Positions 24,001 through 31,538 of a stretch of 34,898 nucleotides of DNA are shown in pieces. How positions within the stretch are numbered: the stretch's first letter is position 1; each line of letters opens with the position of its first letter. Under the pieces are notes generated by a model, which saw only the letters and a list, made by a program, of their open reading frames with translations, ran no database searches and had not been told where the DNA came from. Origin of the DNA: Candidatus Kaiserbacteria bacterium. GTDB taxonomy: Bacteria > Patescibacteriota > Minisyncoccia > Phycocordibacterales > UBA918. The translations under genes and the position numbers were made by a program. The stretch spans positions 1 through 34,898 of the forward strand of contig JAGQME010000005.1 in assembly GCA_020428795.1 (NCBI GenBank). The letters run 5' to 3'.

Positions 24001-26587
24001 CTTCAAAAATAATACCAGTGGTACCAAACCAGGTTTCATTAGCACCAAAAGCCGGATTACCACCGATGGTATGGGTGTAGAGAATATCAGTGTAATTGAT
24101 AACATCATTAGCTATAGCGGTGGTGAGTGAACCAGCACTCGTAGTCACATCTCCCGTCAAGGCTGGGAAACGGCCACCAGCCAAGGTGCCGGTGACGTTA
24201 CTGCCGGAAAGATCAACGGCATTAGCAGTGATCTGCTGTCCAGACAGTGATAGATAATTCTCACCGGCGAGCGTGACTGAATCATGATCGTTGATTCCAA
24301 GCGAAGTGGTAGCCTGCCAAGTTGGTACTCCACCAACTACTTGGAGTATTTGACCGGTGGTGCCGATGCCAAGTTCACTTACCGTACCGGCTCCTGAACC
24401 ATAGAGTAAATCTCCTAAGCCAATCGCTCCACCAGCGAAATTATTGCCATCAATGGTTCCGGTCCAGTCACCAGTGATATCAACATTTAACGTATTACCA
24501 CTCCAATCGATAGCGTTACCAGCAGTTATTCGTGAACTTGGAGTATCAAAGAAACTAGTCCAGTCGCTAGTGCTAGCATTCAACGGAATGTTGTATGAAC
24601 CATCTAGAGAGAATACACCGGTACCGGAGGTATAGGTTAGGCCAGTAGCCGTACTAGAAAATAACCCTCTGGCGGTCGTACTGAAATCAGAAATAGTTGA
24701 GGCGGTTTGAGTACCCGTATGATTGGCTCTCGCTAAGTAGTAGCTTCCCTCTTGACCATCAAATGTACCGGTCCAAGCACCGGTCTTGGTTAGATAGGCA
24801 TCACCGATAACATCTCCATTCCAAGTTCCATCTGTCACCACGCCAGCGGTTGAAACTAAAAACTGACTGCCTTCGGTAGCTCCGACTGATAGTAGTTGTG
24901 ATGGAGAAGTGGTACCGATGCCAATCTTCCCAGAAGTGGCAATAGTTAAATAATCACTTCCGGTACCCAGAGTCTCACCTGAAGCGATTTTGAAACTATC
25001 ATTATCGGTATCATCAAAACCAAAGGTCCATAAGCCATCTTGAGCTCCATCACCAACACTAAACACCGCATCATTATCTCCATTGGCCGCTGTGACCAGC
25101 AGTTTGGCAGAAGCGCCGGCTTTATTTATACGGACTATTGGGCCTGGATAGACAGCATTACCGTTGTAATAGAAGAAGTCACTAGTTACCCCAACTGTAT
25201 CATTACCAAAGAGAACTGAGGAATCATCTCCATTAACGTGTAGTTCGTGAGCTGGAGAATCCGTACCGATACCAATCCGATTAGTAGAAACATCAGTGAA
25301 CAATGTTGGCGTGCTAGAAGTACCCACCCTAAAATCACCCCAGACATCGAGCTTGCTGGCTGGCGAGGTGGTACCAATACCCAAATTATCAGTTAAAGAA
25401 GTGAGGTAGGTTGAGGCACCAGTATCAGTAAAAAGCGAGCCTTTGATTCCAAGCGAAGTGGTAGCCTGCCAAGTTGGTACTCCACCAACTACTTGGAGTA
25501 TTTGACCGGTGGTGCCGATATTCCTGACAGAAATAGTATCAACATCCGAAGCATAGAGCAGATCACCAGTCGTTACACTTGGCACGTCACCAAGATCAAA
25601 CAAAGAAGAACCGGAGAGATTAGTGAGATAAGCTTGATCTAAAGTACAGATGGTACCGTTACAAGAAAAGTCTCCAAAATCTTGAGCATTCAACATAGCC
25701 GCCGTAACGTTATCAACTACAAAATCGATATTGTTGCTACCATCTTGGTAAGTTACCGATATACCACTTTCAACTCCACCAAGCATACCACCGACAAAAT
25801 CTTCCACCTCTTCTTCAGAAAGCTGTGTGTTGGTGTCAACAAAATTCAAACTAGTGGTCGCCAACCAAGTAGTTCCGGTACCGGTAGACACTAAGATCAT
25901 ACCGTCACTACCAGCATTGTTGGTAGAATCTCGAAAAGCGCCGGTAAAATAACCGTCACCTACCACCGTCAATTTGGCCGTGCCGGTGGTGGTACCAATA
26001 CCGACATTACCACCATCTCTTACATTGAAAACTTCACTTCCACCGTCAAACAAACTCAGTATCCCACCGGAACCACTTTGAATTATCGAGAGTAGCGAGG
26101 CTGATGTGCTGGCCGAAATACTATCAACCTGATCACTCCTAACAAAACTGGTGGTGGCAATACCGGCCAAAGTCTCAGCGTTACGTGCCTCAAAAGCCGC
26201 CGGCACAGTGCCAAGTATTTTACGCGGTGTCATCTCAAGATCAGTCTCAACCTTAACACCTAGGTAAAGTGTCTGAGTAAAATCTACTCCGGTAAGCGGA
26301 GTCGTGCTACCGAGCATCACTGAGAAAAGACCATTTTGTACCGCCACTTCGTTACCGCCACTTAGGGTCTCTGTCCACACCGCCGTCCCACCGGTTGGTA
26401 CGGTGTAGAGTTTAAATTCAATTTCATAAGGACCATCAGGCACCGCCACTCCGCTAGCATCTGTTAGTTTACCTTGATAATTTATAGTTGGACTTTGCGC
26501 AAATACTAAAGACGATAAAGCAAAGATTGATAAAAGTAGTACCACGGCTACCAAAAAGATATTTTGTTTTAAGGTAAATATCTTCAT
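21011..26587 (-). CDS. Giant tail-fibre-like surface protein with G2-like C-terminal domain
   Basis: Secreted 1858-residue protein. Signal peptide 1-30 (FLVAVVLLLSIFALSSLVFA), then residues 34-133 (INYQGKLTDASGVAVPDGPY, then VFAVMLG-like strand and PRKILGTVPAAFEARNA), a domain common at the start of long fibre proteins. The middle (about 135-1440) is repetitive fibre with motifs GIGTTSPASKLDVWGDFRVG (near 400 and 1130), GIGTTTP and IGTTGQILQVVGGVPTWQAT (twice). Residues about 1445-1580 (NSDLAEMYFSGEDLEPGEIV, then IIGVVSTKPGLTLG) resemble the peptidase G2/intramolecular-chaperone domain that ends some phage fibres. After a Glu-rich helix and a short domain, residues 1753-1858 are a Pro/Glu/Ser-rich acidic tail. 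No membrane anchor is visible. It begins 3 nt after the stop of the HTH-membrane gene, so the two are co-transcribed. Confidence 0.85.
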   Translation of the reverse strand: MKIFTLKQNIFLVAVVLLLSIFALSSLVFAQSPTINYQGKLTDASGVAVPDGPYEIEFKLYTVPTGGTAVWTETLSGGNEVAVQNGLFSVMLGSTTPLTGVDFTQTLYLGVKVETDLEMTPRKILGTVPAAFEARNAETLAGIATTSFVRSDQVDSISASTSASLLSIIQSGSGGILSLFDGGSEVFNVRDGGNVGIGTTTGTAKLTVVGDGYFTGAFRDSTNNAGSDGMILVSTGTGTTWLATTSLNFVDTNTQLSEEEVEDFVGGMLGGVESGISVTYQDGSNNIDFVVDNVTAAMLNAQDFGDFSCNGTICTLDQAYLTNLSGSSLFDLGDVPSVTTGDLLYASDVDTISVRNIGTTGQILQVVGGVPTWQATTSLGIKGSLFTDTGASTYLTSLTDNLGIGTTSPASKLDVWGDFRVGTSSTPTLFTDVSTNRIGIGTDSPAHELHVNGDDSSVLFGNDTVGVTSDFFYYNGNAVYPGPIVRINKAGASAKLLVTAANGDNDAVFSVGDGAQDGLWTFGFDDTDNDSFKIASGETLGTGSDYLTIATSGKIGIGTTSPSQLLSVGATEGSQFLVSTAGVVTDGTWNGDVIGDAYLTKTGAWTGTFDGQEGSYYLARANHTGTQTASTISDFSTTARGLFSSTATGLTYTSGTGVFSLDGSYNIPLNASTSDWTSFFDTPSSRITAGNAIDWSGNTLNVDITGDWTGTIDGNNFAGGAIGLGDLLYGSGAGTVSELGIGTTGQILQVVGGVPTWQATTSLGINDHDSVTLAGENYLSLSGQQITANAVDLSGSNVTGTLAGGRFPALTGDVTTSAGSLTTAIANDVINYTDILYTHTIGGNPAFGANETWFGTTGIIFEGATADNFEGLLTSSVASSDKTWTLQNVTGTIYSTGGTDVSVADGGTGASTLTQGGVLYGNGTGAITNSGVLTNGQLLIGDGTTFPTVATLTQGTGITVTNGAGSITIASTLGTDISAAEIANGDHGAFTYTGGVASLDALAVSSSTLNTSTWTNGYVLQASSTASGGLAWVATSSLGVSTAFSNSAELAALLSDEVGSGGGGFAVFNNSPTIITPTFTTSATTPLIYGGTGTGSNLTLRSTSGVGTTDYIAFGVGNDGATEAMRIINSGNVGIGTTTPASKLDVWGDFRVGTGTTPVLYVNPLNGRIGINKINPSVAFDVAGAMAVSGNLYVSSFYDADNTAYLVNPSTSGVSAALAGRVGIGTTTPSSKLTIESNSLTGSVTAGLKEQYGFTNSTLDAVYYGGNTYITNAPTATSTLVGGIIRVEDSTTLGNVVRGFEVQTNKGTNTQGENTALSGFARTFGVRGFSSGDAGGLYEPAGGFFESGGTTQGNAIRGYSSTITSASLASLFHEDSTFTGTGLLMNFGNDTGSFSGNFIDLQNAGTSKFVVNSSGSLSIGNGGFCVDTDGGCTPVAGRVSAVSYNTGNSDLAEMYFSGEDLEPGEIVYAKGGISIGRASQSSTEKIIGVVSTKPGLTLGQDDVSLRTGEAGYPVALTGRVPIKLSNENGPIKVGDKIALSSIPGVGKKAGPGDVVVGSALEDFDGDYAYSAGYINQFGDDIKLPDLENINLNDDARINDGCSFGGGGAIDESGSADCVKKEGGFNTDELDEATAEAEEALEEIQSLATVPAKRMNAENGSVSVGTILMFVKLGRFDDVRTAEVIQELLSTSTDLVLGAKNNSGETLWSRLKELAQNFVDGVLTITGLKTDIVETEQLCIEDVCVTADDLRSLLNGNGSGSGPTSPSPEPSPSSPPEPIEDEVATSTIDTEPEAEEEDGINDSETDTTVTEEEVVEEPVASSPATEPVVEVVEEPNEEPDEPSVEPEESSPSVAEAPVE
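24291..24367. repeat. 77-bp exact direct repeat, copy 1
   Basis: Identical to 25443-25519, same orientation and same reading frame, 1152 bp apart. It encodes IGTTGQILQVVGGVPTWQAT and flanking residues of the fibre repeat. Identity at synonymous sites points to recent duplication or gene conversion. Confidence 0.9.
25443..25519. repeat. 77-bp exact direct repeat, copy 2
   Basis: Second copy of the repeat at 24291-24367. Recombination between copies would remove 1152 bp (384 codons) and keep the frame. Confidence 0.9.
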
Positions 26588-26590
26588 GGT

Positions 26591-27352
26591 TTATTGTTCT
26601 TGTTTAGTTACCGGCACCAACAAAAATTTATATGATTCTTCAGTGGCATTTTTGAAAATAGGTTTAATCAACCCACTGTCAGACTCTGTAAACTGAACTT
26701 CGACCGGATCAGAAAACTGTTGTCGAATAGAATCAATTTCGTCCGACCCTACTTCTGACTCAAGTAAAACAATACCGTTTTGGTTATTTTTATTTACACT
26801 TCCAATTCCGTTGATATCACTCTTTGCAATATTGTTAGCTTCTTCTTTACCCCACCACCATTCCTTGAGCCAACCCAAAAGAGCCACCTGAGAATCTGTC
26901 ACCATCTTTGAGTCGGGTAATATTTCAGTAATATCCTCCGCAAAAAGCTTGGCTCCCTCCTGAATATCAGCGATGGCTAAGTTGTTATAATTTACTGCCC
27001 ACGCCAAACTAGAAAGACAAAGCAGACAAGCAAAAACAACCAACGCTTTTGACAGGGTCTGACCTTGAGTTGGAATCACTACAGAATTATTTAATTTATT
27101 TTCATTAGTGGCCCATTCTAGTTTTCTGGCTACTCTTAATTCCTCTCTACGTTCTGCCTTCTGTGATTTTGTCACTCTAGAAAAATCTGCCAAAGAATCC
27201 GATTCAATGTACCACTGTCGACCAACTTGCTGACCTAAGATTTTTCCGTCTCTAGCGAGCTTGCTGATGTAGTCTGCGCTGTATCCAAAACTGCCGGCTA
27301 AGGCCGAGCTGGGGGTGTATTTTTTTCCGTCAATTTCAAGAACCTTTGACAT
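26591..27352 (-). CDS. Membrane-tethered helix-turn-helix protein
   Basis: Likely DNA-binding regulator held in the membrane (253 residues). The N-terminal 60 residues are a MerR/excisionase-like HTH: KKYTPSSALAGSFGYSADYI, then SKLARDGKILGQQVGRQWYI, where the last part is the wing. A basic stretch follows (RVTKSQKAERREELRVARK, 59-77), then one membrane helix at about 101-121 (SKALVVFACLLCLSSLAWAV). The outside portion (122-253) has a Trp-rich segment LLGWLKEWWWGKEE and no known domain. It is paralogous in its HTH to the protein at 27811-28809. It is the first gene of the giant surface-protein operon, followed after 3 nt by the fibre gene, so it may sense envelope state and control its own operon; inferred. 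Confidence 0.78.
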   Translation of the reverse strand: MSKVLEIDGKKYTPSSALAGSFGYSADYISKLARDGKILGQQVGRQWYIESDSLADFSRVTKSQKAERREELRVARKLEWATNENKLNNSVVIPTQGQTLSKALVVFACLLCLSSLAWAVNYNNLAIADIQEGAKLFAEDITEILPDSKMVTDSQVALLGWLKEWWWGKEEANNIAKSDINGIGSVNKNNQNGIVLLESEVGSDEIDSIRQQFSDPVEVQFTESDSGLIKPIFKNATEESYKFLLVPVTKQEQ

Positions 27353-27810
27353 ACAGTATCACTAGTAATTATATAAAGATTCTGGCTAAAATACTGAGAA
27401 AATTAGCGATTATTGTGGACAAAAAAATACTACCCTCACAGACAAATTTTTTATAAAAACCAGTGTCAAAAGAAAGCAAAATCAGACCCCTCATCCTAAG
27501 TCATAAAACAGTAAAATTTTTATCATCTCTAAAAATATCTATGGTCAAAAAATAACCCGCAAACCCCAAAAAGCCAATGACAAAACCAGAGTCAAAATTG
27601 ATTCAAATCAAGCTAACCAGCCCAAAGAAATGAAATGAGGGGGGGCAGAGTCTATAAAAATATAGATAACAACTACCAAGACAGCTTATGTCTCGGTTAT
27701 TTTCTCGATGATATAGAGTTTAGTAGAAAATACTAAAACTGACTTCACAGCTTTCTTTATTAGTCCCTAGTCCTATAGTCTAAATAATTCTCTTTAATCC
27801 GAGAAAACCC
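27353..27810. other. 458-bp AT-rich intergenic region
   Basis: No ORF of note on either strand. It lies upstream of the giant surface operon and downstream of the second HTH-membrane gene. It contains several short dyads: TTTAGTA-5-TACTAAA (27719-27737), TCTATA-4-TATAGA near 27655-27670 and AGACA-5-TGTCT near 27690. It also has a run of seven G near 27644-27650 and several TCAAAA/TGACAAAA elements between 27460 and 27600. On the minus strand it holds a TTGACA (27469-27464) without a matching -10. It is the obvious place for regulator binding to the operon. Confidence 0.6.
27368..27373 (-). promoter_or_regulatory. -10 box of the giant surface operon
   Basis: Minus strand TATAAT (27373-27368), context TTTATATAATTAC, 15 nt before the ATG at 27352. 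The predicted leader is about 8 nt. No clear -35, which would fit dependence on an activator. Confidence 0.5.
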
Positions 27811-28809
27811 TTAGAATAAGGCTATAATGTACATTAATTGACCGGTATTAAGTTTATATTCGGTAGTTATGGTAGCTGAGTCTACGGTGATTGAAAACTG
27901 AGTCATCAATAGCAAGGCCGCAAAAGCACCCGCTACCAAAGTGGTTAAGAGAATGATTAACAATCTTATAGACCAAGAATGACCAGAAATGACCTCTTCC
28001 TCAGCTACTTCAATCGGTACCGGATTATCGATAGAGTGATCGTCATCAACTACTTCTAAAGCCCTGGTGCCTGATCTGGATTTACTTCTCTTAATTTTCT
28101 TGCTTGGCCCAGTTGGTTTAGTTAGGGGTTTATGATGAATAGCCACTGGTACAGCCCCTTCATCGACCGGATCAACTAGAGAGACTTCAATGGTATTATC
28201 AACTTCAGGTGTAGAATCAGCACTAGATAAACTCTCATCTACTGCCACTTCTTCATCATCAATCTCATCATCGGCTGATTTTATGTTCAAATTACCTTTA
28301 AAACGAACCTCTGGCAAAGGAGAAGCTTCAAAAGTAGTGACTTTTTCTTTATTTTTTATCTTTATATTTTCCGCTTCAGCTAACCCGACTGGGATTCTAT
28401 GATTAACACTCGGCTTGTCCTTGTCTATTTCAGCAGAGGTTTTTTTAATAAGAACTGGAATCAAATCAGAATCATCACTATGATACCTAGGAGTAAATAT
28501 GGTTGAGGATTTGTGTTTGTAAAAATTAGCAGTTTTGTCAGATGTTTGTGACAAAGATTCATTTAATTTAACTTGCCTACCGACTTCTTTATGTAAAGCT
28601 TTTTTGACGACCGTCTTCACACTTCGGTAACGACTTTTTTTATGATCTCGGATTGAATCTTCATTTACATACCAGCTCCGCCCCACTAACTTAGCTTCGA
28701 CTTTCTTGGCCCGACACAACTGACCAATATAATCGCTAGTGTAGCCGAGTTCTTGCGCAATAATATTCGCTTTAACAAAGGTTTTCTCGCCTAGAGTAAT
28801 ATGCTCCAT
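27811..28809 (-). CDS. Membrane-tethered helix-turn-helix protein (paralogue)
   Basis: Starts at the ATG at 28809, 10 nt after a TATAAT; an in-frame TTG at 28818 would lie right against the -10 and is unlikely. Residue numbers here count from that TTG. The N-terminal HTH (about 5-60: LGEKTFVKANIIAQELGYTS, then DYIGQLCRAKKVEAKLVGRS-WYV) aligns with the HTH of the protein at 26591-27352. A basic segment (60-85) is followed by a long, charged, probably disordered linker (85-280), rich in Asp/Glu near 183-225 and Lys/Arg near 235-252. One membrane helix follows (about 283-306, SIRLLIILLTTLVAGAFAAL) and a short outside tail ending TGQLMYIIALF. The topology suggests a membrane-bound regulator of the neighbouring surface operon. 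The extracellular part is very short, so the C terminus may be truncated. Confidence 0.75.
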   Translation of the reverse strand: MEHITLGEKTFVKANIIAQELGYTSDYIGQLCRAKKVEAKLVGRSWYVNEDSIRDHKKSRYRSVKTVVKKALHKEVGRQVKLNESLSQTSDKTANFYKHKSSTIFTPRYHSDDSDLIPVLIKKTSAEIDKDKPSVNHRIPVGLAEAENIKIKNKEKVTTFEASPLPEVRFKGNLNIKSADDEIDDEEVAVDESLSSADSTPEVDNTIEVSLVDPVDEGAVPVAIHHKPLTKPTGPSKKIKRSKSRSGTRALEVVDDDHSIDNPVPIEVAEEEVISGHSWSIRLLIILLTTLVAGAFAALLLMTQFSITVDSATITTEYKLNTGQLMYIIALF

Positions 28810-28819
28810 ACTAGGCAAT

Positions 28820-28825
28820 ATTATA
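28820..28825 (-). promoter_or_regulatory. -10 box of the second HTH-membrane gene
   Basis: Minus strand TATAAT (28825-28820), then 10 nt to the ATG at 28809. Predicted to give a leaderless or near-leaderless mRNA. It lies just past the gatB terminator. Confidence 0.6.
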
Positions 28826-28838
28826 CTCTAGTCATTCC

Positions 28839-28861
28839 AAAAAACACACCTATCTGGTGTG
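28839..28861 (-). terminator. Intrinsic terminator of the obg-gatB operon
   Basis: Minus strand CACACC-5 nt-GGTGTG (28861-28845) followed at once by six T (28844-28839). A classic rho-independent terminator, about 50 nt past the gatB stop. Confidence 0.88.
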
Positions 28862-28909
28862 AATTTTGATGCCCTTAGAAAATTGGTAGAGCAATCTTAA
28901 GCAGTCTGA

Positions 28910-30319
28910 TTACTCACCAATAGCCTGCTTAATCAATTCCAACAACTTAGCTGGGTTAGCTGATCCCTTAGTTGCTTTCATACCCTGTCCCACCAAAAAC
29001 TGAATAGAAGCCTCTTTGCCAGCTTTATATTCTATAACCACATCTTGAAATTCATCAACTATTTTCTGTACTACTGGTAATAAATCTTCATCTGAATTCT
29101 TCTGTAATAGACCCCTACTTTCAGCTAACAAAGCCGCAGACTTGTGTTCAAATATCACCTCTGGCAATAAGTCCTTGGCCACTCTGGAATTTATCGTCTT
29201 TGAAGACACCAGTTCCAATAGTCCAGCAAACTCAAGCACTGAGACTGCTTCTAACTTATTAACATCATCAATTAGACTGAGAACATCACTTAGAAAATAG
29301 TTACCAGCAAACTTAGGCTCCACTGATTTTGGTAACTCGTCTAGAAGATTATCAAAGAATTTAATGTAGGCTACATTCGACAACAGCACCTCAATCTGAT
29401 CACTCGTTAAGCCGAGATTTGCATATTCTAACCTTATTTTACTTGGTGTTTTAGTCGTCATCTCTTCTAACCGAGAAATATTAAACTCTTCTACCTCACT
29501 CAGTTTAAACTTTGGTATGTCAGGATCAGGAAAATAACGATAATCATTAGCGGTCTCCTTTACTCTTTGGCTGAAGGTACGATTCTTTTGCTCGTCCCAG
29601 CCTCTGGTCTCCTGAACCACAGACTCACCGTTTTCCAGCACCTCAATCTGTCGATTGATTTCGTAATCAATCGCTGACTCAGCAGCTTTAAAGGAATTAA
29701 TATTCTTGACCTCAACTTTAGTACCAAGCTCATCACTCTTACTAACTGAAATATTAACCTCCACTCGCATCTCCCCTTTTTCCATATTAGCGTCAGAGAC
29801 CATTAATGTCTGTAGCAACAACTGTAGCTCTCTGGCAAAGTCACCGGCTTCCTTAGCTGAGTGTATGACCGGCTCAGTCACCAACTCCATGAGTGGTACT
29901 CCAGCCCGATTAAAATCAACTACACTACCCTCACCCTTATCGTGTTGGCTTCTGGCAGTATCTTCTTCTAGGTGAACTCTAGTAATCTCAACTCCGGCCA
30001 ATTCCCCTCCAGACACAAATGGAAATTCATATTGACTAATCTGATAGGCTTTCGGAATATCCGGATAGAAATAATTTTTTCTATCAAACTCACTGTAGTC
30101 AGCCAGCTTTGATCCCAGAGCCGTGCCTACTTTTAGAACAGCTTCTACTGCTTCTTTGTTTACGATTGGTAAAGTGCCGGGGTGTGCCATACAAACTGGA
30201 CAAACATGCTGATTTACCTCAGCTGCGTGTGGTTCGTTCTTACAACCACAGAACATTTTACTCTTAGTTTTTAACTCGGCGTGAATTTCTAATCCAATAG
30301 TAGTTTTGTAATCTGACAT
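28910..30319 (-). CDS. gatB: Asp/Glu-tRNA(Asn/Gln) amidotransferase subunit B
   Basis: Kinase/tRNA-binding subunit of GatCAB, which amidates misacylated Glu-tRNA(Gln) and Asp-tRNA(Asn). Its 469 residues are normal length. Near the N terminus TTIGLEIHAEL (6-16) is followed by the zinc cysteines C24, C26, C40 and C43 (CGCKNEPH, then CPVC). FDRKNYFYPDIPKAYQISQ (78-96), HLEEDTA (116-122) and DFNRAGVPLMELVTEP (135-150) are invariant-type GatB motifs. The C-terminal YqeY-like tail ends QGMKATKGSANPAKLLELI. It begins 12 nt after obg. gatA and gatC are not in the window and must be elsewhere. The overlap of function implies that no GlnRS and/or AsnRS is used, as is usual outside gamma-proteobacteria; that cannot be tested here. 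Confidence 0.97.
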   Translation of the reverse strand: MSDYKTTIGLEIHAELKTKSKMFCGCKNEPHAAEVNQHVCPVCMAHPGTLPIVNKEAVEAVLKVGTALGSKLADYSEFDRKNYFYPDIPKAYQISQYEFPFVSGGELAGVEITRVHLEEDTARSQHDKGEGSVVDFNRAGVPLMELVTEPVIHSAKEAGDFARELQLLLQTLMVSDANMEKGEMRVEVNISVSKSDELGTKVEVKNINSFKAAESAIDYEINRQIEVLENGESVVQETRGWDEQKNRTFSQRVKETANDYRYFPDPDIPKFKLSEVEEFNISRLEEMTTKTPSKIRLEYANLGLTSDQIEVLLSNVAYIKFFDNLLDELPKSVEPKFAGNYFLSDVLSLIDDVNKLEAVSVLEFAGLLELVSSKTINSRVAKDLLPEVIFEHKSAALLAESRGLLQKNSDEDLLPVVQKIVDEFQDVVIEYKAGKEASIQFLVGQGMKATKGSANPAKLLELIKQAIGE

Positions 30320-30331
30320 AGCTAGTATATT

Positions 30332-31300
30332 TTAACCCTCACGTAGTTTACTAACAAGCGAATCACGTAGTTCTTTGACACCTTCACCAGTATTTACCGA
30401 TATAACAAATACACGATTCTTGATATTGTCAAGAGTGTTCAGAACACCATCAATAATATCCTTATTTATAAGGTCACTTTTAGTCAAAATAATCCACTGT
30501 TCCCTATCAAGAATATCTTTTGAAAAGAGCTGAAGCTCTTTAATAACTGTCTCATAGGCTAATTTTGGGTCTTCATTTTCAAGTGATACCAGGTGTAAGA
30601 TCATTTTTGTACGTGATACATGCTTCAAAAACTTGTGTCCGAGTCCCTTTCCTTCTGCCGCACCGGCAATCAACCCTGGTATATCGGCAATCGAAAATTC
30701 GTACAACGCTCCCAGATGAGGTTCAACAGTAGTGAAAGCATAGCTTCCTACCGGCGAGGTTGCATTTGTAAAAGCATTTAACAAAGTTGACTTACCAGCA
30801 TTTGGTAAGCCAACCAAACCCACATCAACCACCAGCGATAGCTCAATTAAAAAATCTCCCTCTTCTCCTTTGGCACCGGTAGTGAACTCTTCCGGTGATC
30901 TATTCACCGATGATTTAAAATTTTCATTACCAAGACCACCATGACCACCTTTAAGAATTTTCTCCTCCTGTCCAGCTGTAAATAATTCATAGACCCGATT
31001 CCTTTCAAGATCAGTCACCACTGATCCTACCGGCACCTCTATATATACATCTTCACCGGCTTTGCCCCACTCACTTTTAGAGCGACCATCTTCACCGGCC
31101 TTGGCTTTAAATTCTTTTGCTCCAGTGTACTTAGCTAATCTATTTAGATCAGGTACCGCTCGCAGATAAACATCGCCACCTCGACCACCGTTTCCTCCGG
31201 CCGGTCCACCCTTTGGTTTAAACTTGACCCGATTCCAACGCACCACACCATCACCACCGTCACCGGCTTTGGCATAAATTTTTAATTCATCGACAAACAT
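30332..31300 (-). CDS. obg: Obg/CgtA GTPase lacking the C-terminal domain
   Basis: Ribosome-assembly GTPase. The Gly-rich Obg fold covers 1-158 (KAGDGGDGVVRWNRVKF, then GGPAGGNGGRGGDVY). The G domain covers 159-320: G1 GLVGLPNAGKST (161-172), switch/G2 around SYAFTTVEPHLG, G3 DIPGLIAGAAEGKGLG (206-221), G4 TKSD (273-276) and G5 SVNTGEG. At 322 residues it stops right after the G domain, so the OCT domain present in Bacillus Obg (428 residues) is absent. Many bacteria have such short forms. It is the first gene of an obg-gatB unit and has an extended -10 immediately upstream. Confidence 0.96.
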   Translation of the reverse strand: MFVDELKIYAKAGDGGDGVVRWNRVKFKPKGGPAGGNGGRGGDVYLRAVPDLNRLAKYTGAKEFKAKAGEDGRSKSEWGKAGEDVYIEVPVGSVVTDLERNRVYELFTAGQEEKILKGGHGGLGNENFKSSVNRSPEEFTTGAKGEEGDFLIELSLVVDVGLVGLPNAGKSTLLNAFTNATSPVGSYAFTTVEPHLGALYEFSIADIPGLIAGAAEGKGLGHKFLKHVSRTKMILHLVSLENEDPKLAYETVIKELQLFSKDILDREQWIILTKSDLINKDIIDGVLNTLDNIKNRVFVISVNTGEGVKELRDSLVSKLREG

Positions 31301-31304
31301 AGTC

Positions 31305-31318
31305 TGGTATTAATACCA
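31305..31318 (-). promoter_or_regulatory. obg promoter/operator: 14-bp palindrome holding the -10
   Basis: TGGTATTAATACCA (31305-31318) is a perfect palindrome. On the minus strand it reads TGG-TATTAA, an extended -10, ending 9 nt before the obg ATG. The overlap of palindrome and -10 could allow a repressor to block the promoter. The remaining 31319-31449 is AT-rich with no gene. Confidence 0.5.
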
Positions 31319-31449
31319 CAATCTAAGAGTTTAGTACATATACTTATAATTTAACTGTACTTATCAATTCTGAGTAAAATGGACTAAAAATCAAAAAAAC
31401 CATGACCTAGCGCTACTCTAATTCACACGGTGTTCATTTCGATGAAGTA

Positions 31450-31488
31450 GCAAAAGACCCAACCTATATAATAGGTTGGGTCTTTTGC
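31450..31488 (-). terminator. Perfect hairpin terminator between the PF04020 protein and obg
   Basis: Perfect 18-bp stem (31450-31467 with 31471-31488), 3-nt loop. The arms contain GCAAAAGACCC and GGGTCTTTTGC, giving a GC core and a T-run within the 3' arm in both directions. It is the second of two hairpins after the minus-strand membrane-protein gene. Confidence 0.8.
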
Positions 31489-31499
31489 CTAGAATCACA

Positions 31500-31535
31500 T
31501 CACGAAATAACTATATAAACATAGTTATTTCGTGA
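31500..31535 (-). terminator. Hairpin directly after the PF04020 membrane-protein gene
   Basis: Perfect 15-bp AT-rich stem (31500-31514 with 31521-31535) with a 6-nt loop, only 3 nt past the stop codon at 31539. With the hairpin at 31450-31488 it forms a tandem pair. It may stabilise the mRNA 3' end rather than terminate. Confidence 0.6.
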
Positions 31536-31538
31536 TTG

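Noticed and set aside
27353-27810. Decayed gene or tRNA in the 458-bp gap
   Set aside because: No frame carries recognisable protein similarity to its neighbours, and no cloverleaf with a TTC-type T-loop could be found by eye. Left as noncoding.
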